Notes: generated from the sequence alone by a model not told the origin. Counted from the stretch's first letter, positions 42,227 through 52,035 are shown. The stretch is DNA of 64,000 nt from Candidatus Eremiobacteraceae bacterium (GCA_035710745.1 DASTCX010000025.1:186001-250000), one strand, 5' to 3'. Numbers and translations: made by a program.

Positions 42227-43003
42227 TCAAAGCGTCGGGAATAGCCGGCGCGCGTTCGAGGCCGTCGCTTGCGCGATCGCGTTGACGCTTACGCCGCGCA
42301 ATTCGGCGAGCCGCGCACACGTCAACGCGATGTATGCCGGCTCGTTGCGTTTTCCGCGGTGCGGCGCCGGCGTCATGTACGGACAATCAGTCTCGAGGAC
42401 GAGGCGTTCAAGGGGCAGCCGCGCCGCCGCGTCGTGCAGCGCTTCTGCCTTCTTGAATGTGACCGCGCCGCCGATCCCGAGATAGACGTCGAATTCGTCG
42501 ATCAGCGCTTTGCCGAAATCGTACGCGCCGGTGAAACAGTGGACGACGGCGCGCCGGTCTCGCGCGTAATAGCGCCGCAAGTGCTCGACGAGGTCGTCTT
42601 CCGATTCGCGGCAATGGATGATCGTCGGCTTCGATAGCTCACCCGCGAGCTCGAGCTGACGCGCGAAGACCTCGCGTTGGACGTCGCGCGGCGAGAAGTC
42701 GTAGTGGTAATCGAGTCCGCATTCACCGATGGCGACGACGCGCGCACCGCGCGCAAGGGCGGGGAGCCAGCTCATGTCGCCCGCGCTCGATGCGAGATGC
42801 GGATGCACTCCGACTGCCGGCAGCACCGCGTCATAGCGCACCGCAAGGTCGAGCGTCGCGCGGCTCGTCGCTTCGTCTTGGCCGGCGCAGACGATGCGAC
42901 CGACCCCCGCCGCTGCCGCACGAGCAAGCACATCGTCGAGATCGGAACTGTATTCCGAGCCGTCGAGATGCGCGTGCGTATCGACGAGGACGGGCTGGTT
43001 CAA
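42227..43003 (-). CDS. tatD: TatD-family metal-dependent hydrolase / DNase
   Basis: A 258-residue TIM-barrel enzyme, probably a 3'-5' DNase or RNase. Metal ligands are seen in DTHAHLDG (residues 7-14), AIGECGLDYHYDFSPRDVQREVF, PTIIHCRE, VVHCFTGAY and VLETDCPYMTPAPHRGKRNEPAYI. I chose the TTG at 43003 because it overlaps the metG stop as TTGA, in line with other pairs in this genome; the longer GTG start at 43036 would overlap metG by 37 bases. Confidence 0.93.
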   Translation of the reverse strand: MNQPVLVDTHAHLDGSEYSSDLDDVLARAAAAGVGRIVCAGQDEATSRATLDLAVRYDAVLPAVGVHPHLASSAGDMSWLPALARGARVVAIGECGLDYHYDFSPRDVQREVFARQLELAGELSKPTIIHCRESEDDLVEHLRRYYARDRRAVVHCFTGAYDFGKALIDEFDVYLGIGGAVTFKKAEALHDAAARLPLERLVLETDCPYMTPAPHRGKRNEPAYIALTCARLAELRGVSVNAIAQATASNARRLFPTL

Positions 43004-44697
43004 CGGCGCTCGCTGCCCGCGAAGCGCGAGGACCACGCGGCGACGTCTTCGGGCAACACTTTCTTGAAGAGCACGCCTGGGTCATCGACCGGCGAACCAG
43101 TCGTCGCGAGCCGCAACTCGGCAGCGAAATCATCGGGAAGCCAGCGCGACGAGGCGGGATCGACGCGGAGCGCGCGCAGTACCCGGGCCCCGGTGTCCGG
43201 GATGAACGGCAGCGAGGCCGTCGCGAAGATGCGGATGAGGTTGATCGAAACCGCGAGCACGTGAGCGGCGGCGGCGCGCTCGGCCTTGATCGCCTTCCAC
43301 GGCGCCGTCCGGTCGAGATAGATGTTGCCCGACGCCCACATCGCCTTGAGCGATTGGACGGCTTTGCGGAATTGAAGCGATTCGAGCGATGCTGTCAGCG
43401 CGCCGCCGTGCTCTCGCAACCCTTCGAGCAGATCGTTCTCTTCAGTCGTCGCCCTGCCGTACTCGGGGACCTTCGCGTCGAAATGCATCGCGACGAGCTT
43501 GACGACGCGGTTGACGAAGTTGCCGAACGTGTCGGCGAGATCTTTGTTGACGGTGTCGGCGAAGATCTCCCAAGTGAAGGTCGCGTCCGCGCCTTCGGGC
43601 GCGTTCGCCATGAGCTGATAGCGCCAGTAGTCCGCCGGGAGCAGTTCGAGCGCATCGGCCATGAAGACGCCGCGCTTGCCGCTCGTCGAGAACTTGCCCC
43701 CGTAATAGTTGAGCCAGTTGAAACCCTTGACGAAATCGACGAGCTTCCATGGTTCGCCCGATCCCATGATCGTCGCCGGGAACGTCACCGTGTGGAACGG
43801 GATGTTATCTTTCGCCATGAATTGGACGTAGCGGACATCGGCCGGGTCGACCCACCACGACTTCCAGTCGCGACCTGCGGGCTGCGCGTCCGACCACTCC
43901 TTCGTCGCACCGATGTACTCGATCGGCGCGTCGAACCACACGTAGAAGACCTTGTTCTCGAAGCCCGGCCGGTCGACGGGGATGCCCCAGTGGAGATCGC
44001 GCGTGATCGAGCGGTCCTTGATGCCCTCGTCGAGCCACTTGAGCGCGATCGACCGTACGAGGACGGGCCAATCCTCATGCTGCTCGATCCATGGGCGCAG
44101 CCGGTCGGTCATGAGCGACTGTCGCAAGAACAGGTGCTTCGTCTCGCGCATCTCGAGCTCGGTCGAGCCGGAAACTGAAGACCTAGGGTCGATCAGATCG
44201 CCGGGTTCGAGCAGGTTCGTGCAGTTCTCACACTGATCGCCTCGTGCGGCCGTATAGCCGCAGTGCGGACACGTGCCGACGACGTAGCGGTCGGGCAAGA
44301 AGCGATTCTCGGCGACCGAGAACATCTGGAGGGTCGTGCGCTCTTCGATGAGGCCGTTGCGCTCGAGCATGTCGGCGAAATGCTTGGTCAGCTCGTGGTT
44401 TTGCGGCGACGAGCTGCGCCCGAAGTGGTCGAATGCGAGGAAGAAACCTTCGCACAATCCCTTGAGGACTGCATGCTGTTTGCGGCAGTATTCGGAGACC
44501 TCGAGCCCGGCGTTGAGCGCGGCGAGCTCCGCCGGCGTGCCGTGTTCGTCGGTGGCGCAGATGTAGAGCACGTCCTCGCCGCGCAGCCGCAAGAACCGCG
44601 CGTAGACGTCTGCGGGCAGCATCGAACCCACGAGGTTGCCGAGATGTTTCGCGTCGCTGATGTACGGCAGCGCGCTCGTGATGAGATAGCGGGGCAT
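43000..44697 (-). CDS. metG: Methionyl-tRNA synthetase
   Basis: Charges tRNA-Met. The 565-residue class I enzyme has a HIGH-like motif in SDAKHLGNLVGSML (about 14-27), a zinc knuckle CPHCGYTAARGDQCENC near 135-151 and the KMSKS-like KFSTSGKRGVFM near 337. The anticodon-binding helical domain follows. There is no C-terminal EMAP/tRNA-binding domain. Start ATG at 44697. The gene lies downstream of rsmI and upstream of tatD. Confidence 0.96.
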   Translation of the reverse strand: MPRYLITSALPYISDAKHLGNLVGSMLPADVYARFLRLRGEDVLYICATDEHGTPAELAALNAGLEVSEYCRKQHAVLKGLCEGFFLAFDHFGRSSSPQNHELTKHFADMLERNGLIEERTTLQMFSVAENRFLPDRYVVGTCPHCGYTAARGDQCENCTNLLEPGDLIDPRSSVSGSTELEMRETKHLFLRQSLMTDRLRPWIEQHEDWPVLVRSIALKWLDEGIKDRSITRDLHWGIPVDRPGFENKVFYVWFDAPIEYIGATKEWSDAQPAGRDWKSWWVDPADVRYVQFMAKDNIPFHTVTFPATIMGSGEPWKLVDFVKGFNWLNYYGGKFSTSGKRGVFMADALELLPADYWRYQLMANAPEGADATFTWEIFADTVNKDLADTFGNFVNRVVKLVAMHFDAKVPEYGRATTEENDLLEGLREHGGALTASLESLQFRKAVQSLKAMWASGNIYLDRTAPWKAIKAERAAAAHVLAVSINLIRIFATASLPFIPDTGARVLRALRVDPASSRWLPDDFAAELRLATTGSPVDDPGVLFKKVLPEDVAAWSSRFAGSERR

Positions 44698-44703
44698 TCG
44701 CCG

Positions 44704-45561
44704 TCAATTGCCCTCGCGAGCGTCCAAAGCCTTGCCTGCGATGCGGTGCGCGAGCGCGTAGAGGCGCTTGCGATTCGATCCGGTCGCCGAGGCGATCGCG
44801 TCGGCTGCGAGCCTCGGACGCACGCCGCGTTCGACGAGCATTTCGACCGCCGCGTCTGCGCGTGCGTCCGCCTCGGCGTCGCCTGATGGCGAAGGCGCGC
44901 CGTCCATCACGACGACGAACTCGCCGCGCGGTTCCTCGGACAGCACGCGCAGCGCCGAGGCCGCGTCGCCCTCGATATGCTCCTCAAAGCGCTTTGTGTA
45001 TTCGCGCAGCACGAAGACGCGCCGCCCCGGCAACTCGCTCGCGATGTCGACGAGCAGTGCGCGCACGCGCGTCGGTGCCTCGTACCAGATCACGGCCGCG
45101 GTCTCTCGTGCGAATGCGGCGACATGTGAGCGCCTCGCGCCCGGCGAGCGCGGTGGAAAGCCCTCGAACCGGAAGCGCGTGACGTCGAAGCCGGACAGGA
45201 CGGCGGCGCTGACGCATGCGCTCGGACCCGGTAGAACTTCGACGGCGGCACCGGCCGCCCGCGCAGCACGCACGAGTTCGACGCCGGGATCTGAGATGCC
45301 GGGCATGCCTGCGTCCGTGACGACCGCGATCGTCTTACCGTCTTTGAGTATCCGCGCCGCCTCGTTGAGCCTGCGCGCTTCGACCCGCTCGTGGAATGAC
45401 CGGACCGGTTTGTCGACCTCGTAGCGTCGCAACAGCGTTTCCGACACTCGCGTGTCCTCTGCGAAGATGAAATCGCACTCACGCAGACAGCGGAGCACGC
45501 GAAGCGTCACGTCTTCGAGGTTGCCGAGCGGGGTCGGACAGAGCACGAGGCGTCCGGTCAT
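44704..45561 (-). CDS. rsmI: 16S rRNA (cytidine1402-2'-O)-methyltransferase
   Basis: Methylates C1402 of 16S rRNA in the decoding centre. The 285-residue protein has the YraL/RsmI signature: LVLCPTPLGNLEDVTLRVL, DFIFAEDTRVSETLL, AVVTDAGMPGISDPG, EVLPGPSACVSAAVLSGF, FEGFPPR and FVLREYTKRFEEHIEG. The ATG at 45561 begins right at the first strand; the upstream in-frame stretch looks non-coding. metG follows after six bases. Confidence 0.95.
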   Translation of the reverse strand: MTGRLVLCPTPLGNLEDVTLRVLRCLRECDFIFAEDTRVSETLLRRYEVDKPVRSFHERVEARRLNEAARILKDGKTIAVVTDAGMPGISDPGVELVRAARAAGAAVEVLPGPSACVSAAVLSGFDVTRFRFEGFPPRSPGARRSHVAAFARETAAVIWYEAPTRVRALLVDIASELPGRRVFVLREYTKRFEEHIEGDAASALRVLSEEPRGEFVVVMDGAPSPSGDAEADARADAAVEMLVERGVRPRLAADAIASATGSNRKRLYALAHRIAGKALDAREGN

Positions 45562-45613
45562 GCTCGCAGATTGTCCACAGGTCCGGCATTCCCCCCGGAA
45601 GAAATGCGATGTC

Positions 45614-46045
45614 ATGGAACCGCTCGATCTTTCAAAGGCCCCGCCGCGCTCTCCGCATTTGGAGCTCGACGGACTCGTCATGATGCCGCGCACGATCGAC
45701 AAGCTGCGCGCGACGCTGCCCGGCGGCGTCTCGGGCAGCTATCGCGTTCGCGGCATGAGCCTACGGCTGCTGGAATGGCTCGGCGTCGAGGAAGACGCCA
45801 TCCGCGAAGCCGTCGCACAGGCGAAGACGGATGACGACGTCGCCGTGTGGCTGCGCGGTCGCGTCGATACGACGAAGTATTCGGAATTCAACCGCCGCAT
45901 GCTCGATCGAAGCACGGATGACGTCGACAAGGAAGCGTTCTTCGAGACGTATCCCTGGATGCGCGAGCGCGGCTTCATGCGGCTCTTCGACGTCATGCTC
46001 GAAGATGACCGGATGTCGTTCGCCGGCACGCCCTCCGCGGGCTAG
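45614..46045 (+). CDS. DUF5069 protein
   Basis: A 143-residue protein matching DUF5069 in pattern: APPRSPHLELDGLVMMPRTIDKLRATLPG, LLEWLGVEEDAI, DDVAVWLRGRVDTTKYSEFNRRML and a small C-terminal helix. No catalytic motif, cysteine or membrane segment is visible. The family is widespread but uncharacterised. I chose the ATG at 45614. The 3' end overlaps the sulfotransferase gene by CTAG. Confidence 0.8.
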   Translation: MEPLDLSKAPPRSPHLELDGLVMMPRTIDKLRATLPGGVSGSYRVRGMSLRLLEWLGVEEDAIREAVAQAKTDDDVAVWLRGRVDTTKYSEFNRRMLDRSTDDVDKEAFFETYPWMRERGFMRLFDVMLEDDRMSFAGTPSAG

Positions 46046-46995
46046 CCCCGCGCAGACGTCGTTTCGACGGCTGCGTCTTCCTTGCACACGTGCTCGAGCC
46101 CGAAGCGCTTGACGATCTCCATTGCGCCACGTATCTCGTGCGCAGTCATCGCTTCGCGCCACGACGGCATGTCGCGGCTCGCTTTGCGCTTGGGGCCATC
46201 TCTGCCGAGGAACGTCGTCGCCGATCGTCGCGTCGATCGCTCGAGCGCACGTATGTCGAACGGCTTGCCGATGAACGTGAAGATGCGGCGGAATTCGGCC
46301 TCGCGGTCGGCGACTATCTTCTCGTAGTCGACGAAACACGCTTCACGGTCCGTCATTTGCCGTTGCGGCACGATGTTCTCGACGCACCAGTCGACGACGT
46401 GCCCTTCGATCTCCGTCCGCGCGCCGGCCATGATATCGCGAAAGGGTTCCAGGTGGTCAGTCATGAGCGCAGGTTGGTTGAAATAGACGTCGCGTTTGCG
46501 GACGCGCCAGTGCGCCCGGCATCGTGAGTACGCGACTGCGAGCGGATGTCTGCGGATGTAGACGACCGGCATCCCCGCGAAGCGCCGGATGATCCACGCG
46601 AGCATGAGCGTGCAGCGGTCGTCTTTGACCAAGCGCTTGCGTGCGATGACGCGTCGGTTCGAATTGTCTGCCCACGGCGACCGGACGCGCCCTTCGAGGA
46701 TCGATCGCACCGCATCGAAATATTCATCGCCGTCTTCGTCGGGCCGGATGTATTGGAGCCGGGCGAAATGGCGGACCACCTTGACGTGCTCGCGCGTGAA
46801 GGGTTCGCCGATGTAGCGGTAGGCGTTGTCGTAGTTGATGACGTCCGCGAGCCACGTCGTGCCGCTACGGCCAGAGCCCGCCAGAAGTACGGTCGCGCGA
46901 TGGTCCGGATTGACGTCGAGATAGAAAGAGTGTTGGATAGCGGAGATCCGTCGACGTATCCGCGCGCCGAGCGTGTTGCGATAGAAATAGCTCAT
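46042..46995 (-). CDS. Sulfotransferase-family protein
   Basis: A 317-residue PAPS-dependent sulfotransferase. The 5'-phosphosulfate loop is LLAGSGRSGTTWLADVI (about 37-53), and the 3'-phosphate region is VVYIRRHPLAVAYSRCR near residue 146. EPFTREHV and a tryptophan-rich middle are typical of carbohydrate or lipid sulfotransferases. It has no signal peptide. It could modify a cell-surface sugar; no sulfate activation genes are adjacent. Start ATG at 46995. Confidence 0.85.
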   Translation of the reverse strand: MSYFYRNTLGARIRRRISAIQHSFYLDVNPDHRATVLLAGSGRSGTTWLADVINYDNAYRYIGEPFTREHVKVVRHFARLQYIRPDEDGDEYFDAVRSILEGRVRSPWADNSNRRVIARKRLVKDDRCTLMLAWIIRRFAGMPVVYIRRHPLAVAYSRCRAHWRVRKRDVYFNQPALMTDHLEPFRDIMAGARTEIEGHVVDWCVENIVPQRQMTDREACFVDYEKIVADREAEFRRIFTFIGKPFDIRALERSTRRSATTFLGRDGPKRKASRDMPSWREAMTAHEIRGAMEIVKRFGLEHVCKEDAAVETTSARG

Positions 46996-47111
46996 CGATA
47001 CCGCTTCCGGAGCGAGACCGTATCGGGGCTTCTTCCGCTCGCGGTGGGCGTCCTATACGCCTGGTAAGGCGGCGGCGGGATTGGTCTACGGATTGCGCGG
47101 ATTCTCAGGCT

Positions 47112-47690
47112 GTGACCCTCGAGCTCGTCAATACGATCGCCTCGGTCGCTACGACTCTCATTGTCGCAGCGGCTGCCGTCGCGGCGCTCGTGCAGCTGCG
47201 TCACCTGCGGGCGCAGAACCAGATCAGCGGCCAGCTCGCGCTGCGCCAGATCCTCCTCGATCGCGATATGTTCGAGGCAGTCGGGCGCGCCCGCCAAGAA
47301 GTGCCCGAGCTCATGAAAGAGCCGGCCTTCAGACGTTACGTCGCCGACTACCATCTCGGTCTCGCCGCAGACAACGAGCGTTACGACTCGCTGTATGAAG
47401 ACATCTTGGTCGTCGGACGCAACCTCGAGAACATCGGCAACATGATCCGCAACGGCCTCACCGATGCGCGCATCTTCGTCGAGCAGTACTCGCCGCTCGT
47501 CATGATCGCATGGGATGCGATCGAACCGCTGCTCCGGATCCGCCGCGCAGCGACCCGCTCCGATAGCGATTGGGAGGATTTCGAGTACCTCACCGTGCTT
47601 GCGCGACGCTGGACGGCAGAGAAGAGCTCGGCATATCCCGCGGGCGTCGAGCGCATCCTTCCGCCACACTCAGAACTGGACCGAGACTAA
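47112..47690 (+). CDS. Single-pass membrane protein (DUF4760-like)
   Basis: A 192-residue protein with one N-terminal membrane segment (about 6-25, VNTIASVATTLIVAAAAVAAL) and a cytosolic helical part containing LRHLRAQNQISGQLALRQILLDRDMF. This is the layout of the DUF4760 group, whose role is unknown. GTG at 47112 is the start; the ribosome site is weak. It is followed by a hairpin that may end its transcript. Confidence 0.7.
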   Translation: MTLELVNTIASVATTLIVAAAAVAALVQLRHLRAQNQISGQLALRQILLDRDMFEAVGRARQEVPELMKEPAFRRYVADYHLGLAADNERYDSLYEDILVVGRNLENIGNMIRNGLTDARIFVEQYSPLVMIAWDAIEPLLRIRRAATRSDSDWEDFEYLTVLARRWTAEKSSAYPAGVERILPPHSELDRD

Positions 47691-47734
47691 GAATCAAGGA
47701 TTCAAGGACACCCGCCCCGCACCATGACGTCGTA

Positions 47735-47776
47735 AAGCAAAGACCGGGCGATAGGAACGCCGGTCCGCTTTTGCTT
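47735..47776 (+). terminator. Long hairpin, probable terminator
   Basis: AAGCAAA...ACCGG-G-CG loops to CG-CCGGT...TTTGCTT, with both outer (7 bp) and inner (7 bp) stems and a short T run in the outer arm. It ends four bases before the GGAGG ribosome site of the next gene, so an attenuator role is possible. Confidence 0.5.
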
Positions 47777-47790
47777 CAGCGGAGGCCGAA

Positions 47791-49593
47791 TTGGCGACGC
47801 CAGGTGCCAGCTTTGAAGATCAACGCTCGCGGTCGCGACGGATCATTCGAATAGTCGTCGTCATCGGCTTGGTCGCGTCTGTCCTCGCGGTATCTCTTCC
47901 CGGATTGCTGCCGGCTATGCGCGACAACGGCACGATCTTGAACCTCGGTTTCGACTATGCAGGCCGTGTACAAAGCCTCGACGCGGTCAGCGGTCGATCG
48001 GGGTTACGTGTTGGCGATCGCGTGATACTGCACGGTTTCACGCTCAAAGAGTGGGAGCAGCTCACCATGGGCGTGCCGATGGCGATCGGCGAGACGATCC
48101 CACTCACCGTCGAACGCGACGCCCGAATCGTTGACATCGAGATCAAGGCCGACACCGTGAGCGGTTGGCCGACCTATTTGGTATACTTGATCAAGACGCT
48201 TTCGCAGGTGACGTATCTCATCGTCGCATGTGGGTTGGTGCTGCGCAAACCCAGCCGGTTGACGTGGAGCTTCTTCGCGCTCGCTTTCGGCTATGCGGCG
48301 GACATCACGCAGCCATGGTTTTGGCGTAGCCCTGCGGCCTCGCTTCCCATGCTGTGGTGGGCGCAGCTCTACAATGGCGTCGCCATCACGCCCGGCGCGC
48401 TGCTCATCTTTGCGGCCTCCTTCCCAGGCCAGACGAGCGGCTTGTTCTGGCGCATCGTCGATCGGACGGGCATTCCGGTCAACGTGATCTTGACGTTGCA
48501 GAACGTGGTTTTTTACGTAGCAGGCGTGGCCGGATCGGCGTTGGCGTTTCCGGCGTTGGTCGCTCCGTTGTGGTCGTTTGCAACGCTCGTCGGAGTCCTC
48601 ATGGTGGTGATCGCCTACTGGAGCAGCGTTGCCGATCAGCGTCAACGTCTGAAGTGGGTCATCTTCGCGTTCATCGTGTCCTACCTCGAGCGCGCGTTTG
48701 TCACGTATGTGGATTTTACCGGCGGTCTCTGGCCTCCGGCGTGGTCGAGCGCGGGGTTCACTCCTGACGCGCTCGCGATCGTCAACGTCCTCGTGCCGGT
48801 CACCGTGGCATACGCAGTTCTCAAGCATCGCGTGCTCGACATCAATTTCGTGTTCAGCCGTGCGCTCGTCTACGGCATCATCACGTCGCTTGTCGTCGGA
48901 GCGTTCGCTTTGATCGACTTCGTGCTCTCGAAGGAGCTCGAACAGCACCAGCTCGCGGTGGCGGTGGAAGTCGTCTTCGCGATCGGATTCGGTTTTGGGC
49001 TCAACGGCATCCACAAGCAGGTCGACGCGTTCGTCGATCGCATTCTTTTCCGCAGCCGCCACATGGCGGAAAGGACGATCGAACGCGTCGCGGCAGGCTT
49101 GCCCCACGTGACGTCCGCGCGTGCGGTCGACGAAACGCTCGCGGAGGACCCTACGCGTACCCTCAACCTTCTCTCCGCGGCGGTATTCGTTCGCGACGAG
49201 TCCGGAGCGTTTGCCCGGCGATCCGCGGTCGGTTGGACCGACGGCGGAAGCACGAAGATCGATGCGGACGACCCGCTTATCGTCAACCTGCTGGGAGAAT
49301 TTGGAACGATGCCGTTGAGCGAGGTGCGGCAAGGATCGGCTAGTCTTCCTACAGGGGTTGGCGCGCCGGCCATCGCCGTGCCGATGTTCGTCCGCCACCA
49401 GCTTCTGGGTTTCGTGCTCTACGGAGCACACGCGAGCGGCGAGGACATCGACCCGGACGAACGGCGCTTGCTCGAGCGGCTTGCGCACGCCGCCGCGGCC
49501 ACGTACGACCACATCGACTCAGAATCCGCGCGCACCAAACTTCGCGAGATTTCGCAGGAACTCGCCGTGTTGAAAGCCTCAGCGCGCGCGTAG
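47791..49593 (+). CDS. ComP-like membrane sensor with PDZ and GAF-type domains but no kinase domain
   Basis: A 600-residue protein. After an N-terminal membrane segment (about 18-42) there is an extracytoplasmic PDZ-like domain (VSGRSGLRVGDRVILHG, 65-85). Seven or eight membrane segments follow (about 130-400), and then KHRVLDINFVFSRALVYGI, which is the linker seen in ComP-type and related membrane histidine kinases. The C-terminus (about 420-590) looks like a GAF domain (VFVRDESGAFARR, IAVPMFVRHQLLGFVLYG, LLERLAHAAAATYDHI). No H-box, N-box or G-box is present. TTG at 47791 is the start, with GGAGG 5 bases upstream. Confidence 0.75.
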   Translation: MATPGASFEDQRSRSRRIIRIVVVIGLVASVLAVSLPGLLPAMRDNGTILNLGFDYAGRVQSLDAVSGRSGLRVGDRVILHGFTLKEWEQLTMGVPMAIGETIPLTVERDARIVDIEIKADTVSGWPTYLVYLIKTLSQVTYLIVACGLVLRKPSRLTWSFFALAFGYAADITQPWFWRSPAASLPMLWWAQLYNGVAITPGALLIFAASFPGQTSGLFWRIVDRTGIPVNVILTLQNVVFYVAGVAGSALAFPALVAPLWSFATLVGVLMVVIAYWSSVADQRQRLKWVIFAFIVSYLERAFVTYVDFTGGLWPPAWSSAGFTPDALAIVNVLVPVTVAYAVLKHRVLDINFVFSRALVYGIITSLVVGAFALIDFVLSKELEQHQLAVAVEVVFAIGFGFGLNGIHKQVDAFVDRILFRSRHMAERTIERVAAGLPHVTSARAVDETLAEDPTRTLNLLSAAVFVRDESGAFARRSAVGWTDGGSTKIDADDPLIVNLLGEFGTMPLSEVRQGSASLPTGVGAPAIAVPMFVRHQLLGFVLYGAHASGEDIDPDERRLLERLAHAAAATYDHIDSESARTKLREISQELAVLKASARA

Positions 49594-49602
49594 GCTCTGT
49601 CC

Positions 49603-52035
49603 TTATTGCCAAAACGTGCGAATTAGCAAGTGTGTACCGTCCGTCTCCCCTTCGACTCCACCGTCCAGGTCGGTCCGATAGATCCTCGCGCCGGCGTCGC
49701 GGAGGGCGGCTAGCGTGTGCGGGCTTGGATGGCCGAAGACGTTGTGCAGGCCGCACGAGATAATCGCGACTTCCGGATGGACGGCCGCGAGGAACGCCGG
49801 CGTCGACGAGTATGCGCTGCCGTGGTGACCGACCTTAAGGATGTCGGCTCGCAAATCGGCGGTTCCGTGCGAGAGCAGCCGCGCCTCCGCCTCCGACTGC
49901 GCATCGCCGGTCAATAGGATCGCCGTCCTCGCGAACTCGACGCGCAGCACGACCGAGTTGTTGTTGATATCCGATGAGGATCCCGTGATGAGCGGGAGTT
50001 CGGGTTCGAGAATCGTCACGTGCGTCGTCCCGCCGAGATCGAACGATTCGCCGCGCCGCGCGACCCGATATCGGACGTGACGTTGGCGCACGACATCCAG
50101 AGCCCGTTGGTACGCCGGACCGCCGTAAAGTTGGGCGGAGTCGTACAAGACGCCGACGTTCTCGCGCGCCAAGATGACCGGGAGACCGCCTGCATGATCA
50201 CCGTGCGGATGCGTCAGAACGACCGCATCGAGATGGAGCACCCAGTGCCGCAGGAGGAACGGCATGACCGTTCGCGTGGCGATGACGTCGCCGATCGGCT
50301 GCGCGACGACCTTGTTCGATCCGCTACGCTCGAGCCTTCCACCGCCGTCGACAAGCATCGCGTGCATGCCCGGTGCGCGCACGAGGATGCAGTCGGCTTG
50401 GCCGACATCGATGGCGTCGACGCGAAGGTCGGGATCGAGCGCCTCCTTGATACCGGGCGCGACATACATAAGGGCGAGCATAGCGGCAGCCGGCGCGGCC
50501 CAGCGGATGATGTGTTGCCGCCGCGAGGGATCGCGCAGTGTCCATGCAGCGCCGGCGAGCGCGACCCAATAGAGGACGAGAAAGGCATGCGTTGGCGGCG
50601 GCACGTCGACGTGCGCGTGCGGAAGCGACGCGAACTTGTCGACGACGGCGATCATGAGCGACAGCATCCACCACGCGAGATTCGAAAACGGCGCGAGCAA
50701 TGGCGGGCAGACGGCGGTTGCCGTCAGCAACGCGCCGCCGAGCGCCATGACGATGCCGACGAGCGGCACGACGACGAGGTTCGCAAGAACCGCCCAGGGC
50801 GTGAACGCATCGAAATAGAGCGCTTGGAACGGCCACATCGCGATCTGCACGGCGAGGCTTGTCCGAGCGAGCTCGATGATACGGGCCGGCATGCCGCAGT
50901 CGTCGTTCAGACCTGCGTCGCGCAATGCGGGCGAGAGAAGCGCGATGCCGCTGACGCAGGCGAACGACATAGAAAAGGAAGGCGAGAGCAGTGCGAGCGG
51001 ACGCGGCAGCGCGACCGCGAATGCTGCCGCGGCCAGAACCGCCGACGCCGATCGGCCGCGCCCCGATTCGTAGGCGACGGCGCCTGCGGTGAGCATCGTC
51101 GCGGCCCGGATCGTTGGTATGTGAAGGCCGGCGAGCGCGGCGTAGCCCCACGACGCGCAGATGACGATGGCGGTGCGCACCAAGCGCGGGATCGGCAGAC
51201 GGACGAGCAGCCACGTGACGAGCGCGGCGAAGATCCCGAGGTGTAGTCCGGCGGTCGTCAGGACATGGACGGTGCCCGTATCGGAGAACTCTTGGCGCAA
51301 AGCGGCGGGAAGCTGCCCACGGTCGCCCCACAAGATGCCTTCGAGAACCGTCGCCTCGAGCGGCGGCAGACGCGCCTCGACCGCGTGCGCGCAGGCAAGA
51401 CGCAATCGGCTCATCCACGCCTCCCAACCAGGAGCGTCGCCGAGCGGTTTGACGTCGTAGGCCGACGGAGCCGCGAGGATGACGCGGACGCCTTGTTCGG
51501 CGAGCTCGTCACGCTCGGCCGGCTCGCCGTCATTGCGCGCACCGTCCGGCATGCTCAGCCTAGCGCGAACGAGTACGAGCTGACCGGCGAGCCGGTCCGG
51601 GCGCGCTAGCGACGGAAAATCGAGAAGTGCTACTTCTCCTCGCAAAGCCGCGGCTGCCGCGCTGCGCGGCGCATCGACGGCGACGATGCGGGCCCGCGTC
51701 GTTAGCCCGCTCGCCGTCGGCCGGGGCCGATCGACGACGACGACCCGCGCGATGACATGATGCTCGCCGAGCGGCGCGAACGGCAGGTCGACGCGTTCTC
51801 TAAGCGCGAGAGCGGCGCAGGTCGTACCGACGATGAACGCGGCGGAGATCGTGATCGCGAGCGGACGCAGTTCGCGCCTGGCGAGCGACGTCGCTGCGGC
51901 GATCGAAGCGAGCGCCGCGAACATCTCGATCCACGTATGGATGCCCGCCGAAATAGCGATGACGCCGAGCGCATACGCACCGAACGAGATCGCGAATGCG
52001 TGCGCGCGATATGCGGCGGAGAAAAACGCTTCCAC
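49603..52035 (-). CDS. comEC: ComEC/Rec2 DNA-uptake channel
   Basis: Membrane channel that brings single-stranded DNA into the cell during natural transformation. The 810-residue protein has an N-terminal soluble/OB region, the competence domain with membrane helices (VLTTAGLHLGIFAALVTWL, ALAGLHIPTIRAATM) and a C-terminal metallo-beta-lactamase-like domain (VLTHPHGDHAGGLPVIL, LVDGGGR, ILLTGDAQSEAEARLL, LKVGHHGSAYSS). All zinc-type residues of the nuclease domain are present. Start GTG at 52035. comEA is 4.5 kb away on the other strand. Confidence 0.95.
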   Translation of the reverse strand: MEAFFSAAYRAHAFAISFGAYALGVIAISAGIHTWIEMFAALASIAAATSLARRELRPLAITISAAFIVGTTCAALALRERVDLPFAPLGEHHVIARVVVVDRPRPTASGLTTRARIVAVDAPRSAAAAALRGEVALLDFPSLARPDRLAGQLVLVRARLSMPDGARNDGEPAERDELAEQGVRVILAAPSAYDVKPLGDAPGWEAWMSRLRLACAHAVEARLPPLEATVLEGILWGDRGQLPAALRQEFSDTGTVHVLTTAGLHLGIFAALVTWLLVRLPIPRLVRTAIVICASWGYAALAGLHIPTIRAATMLTAGAVAYESGRGRSASAVLAAAAFAVALPRPLALLSPSFSMSFACVSGIALLSPALRDAGLNDDCGMPARIIELARTSLAVQIAMWPFQALYFDAFTPWAVLANLVVVPLVGIVMALGGALLTATAVCPPLLAPFSNLAWWMLSLMIAVVDKFASLPHAHVDVPPPTHAFLVLYWVALAGAAWTLRDPSRRQHIIRWAAPAAAMLALMYVAPGIKEALDPDLRVDAIDVGQADCILVRAPGMHAMLVDGGGRLERSGSNKVVAQPIGDVIATRTVMPFLLRHWVLHLDAVVLTHPHGDHAGGLPVILARENVGVLYDSAQLYGGPAYQRALDVVRQRHVRYRVARRGESFDLGGTTHVTILEPELPLITGSSSDINNNSVVLRVEFARTAILLTGDAQSEAEARLLSHGTADLRADILKVGHHGSAYSSTPAFLAAVHPEVAIISCGLHNVFGHPSPHTLAALRDAGARIYRTDLDGGVEGETDGTHLLIRTFWQ

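Noticed and set aside
42900-44178. A long plus-strand frame antisense to metG and tatD
   Set aside because: It is extremely rich in Arg and Asp, with no motif, and mirrors the codon bias of the real genes on the minus strand. Similar antisense frames occur across the whole GC-rich window.
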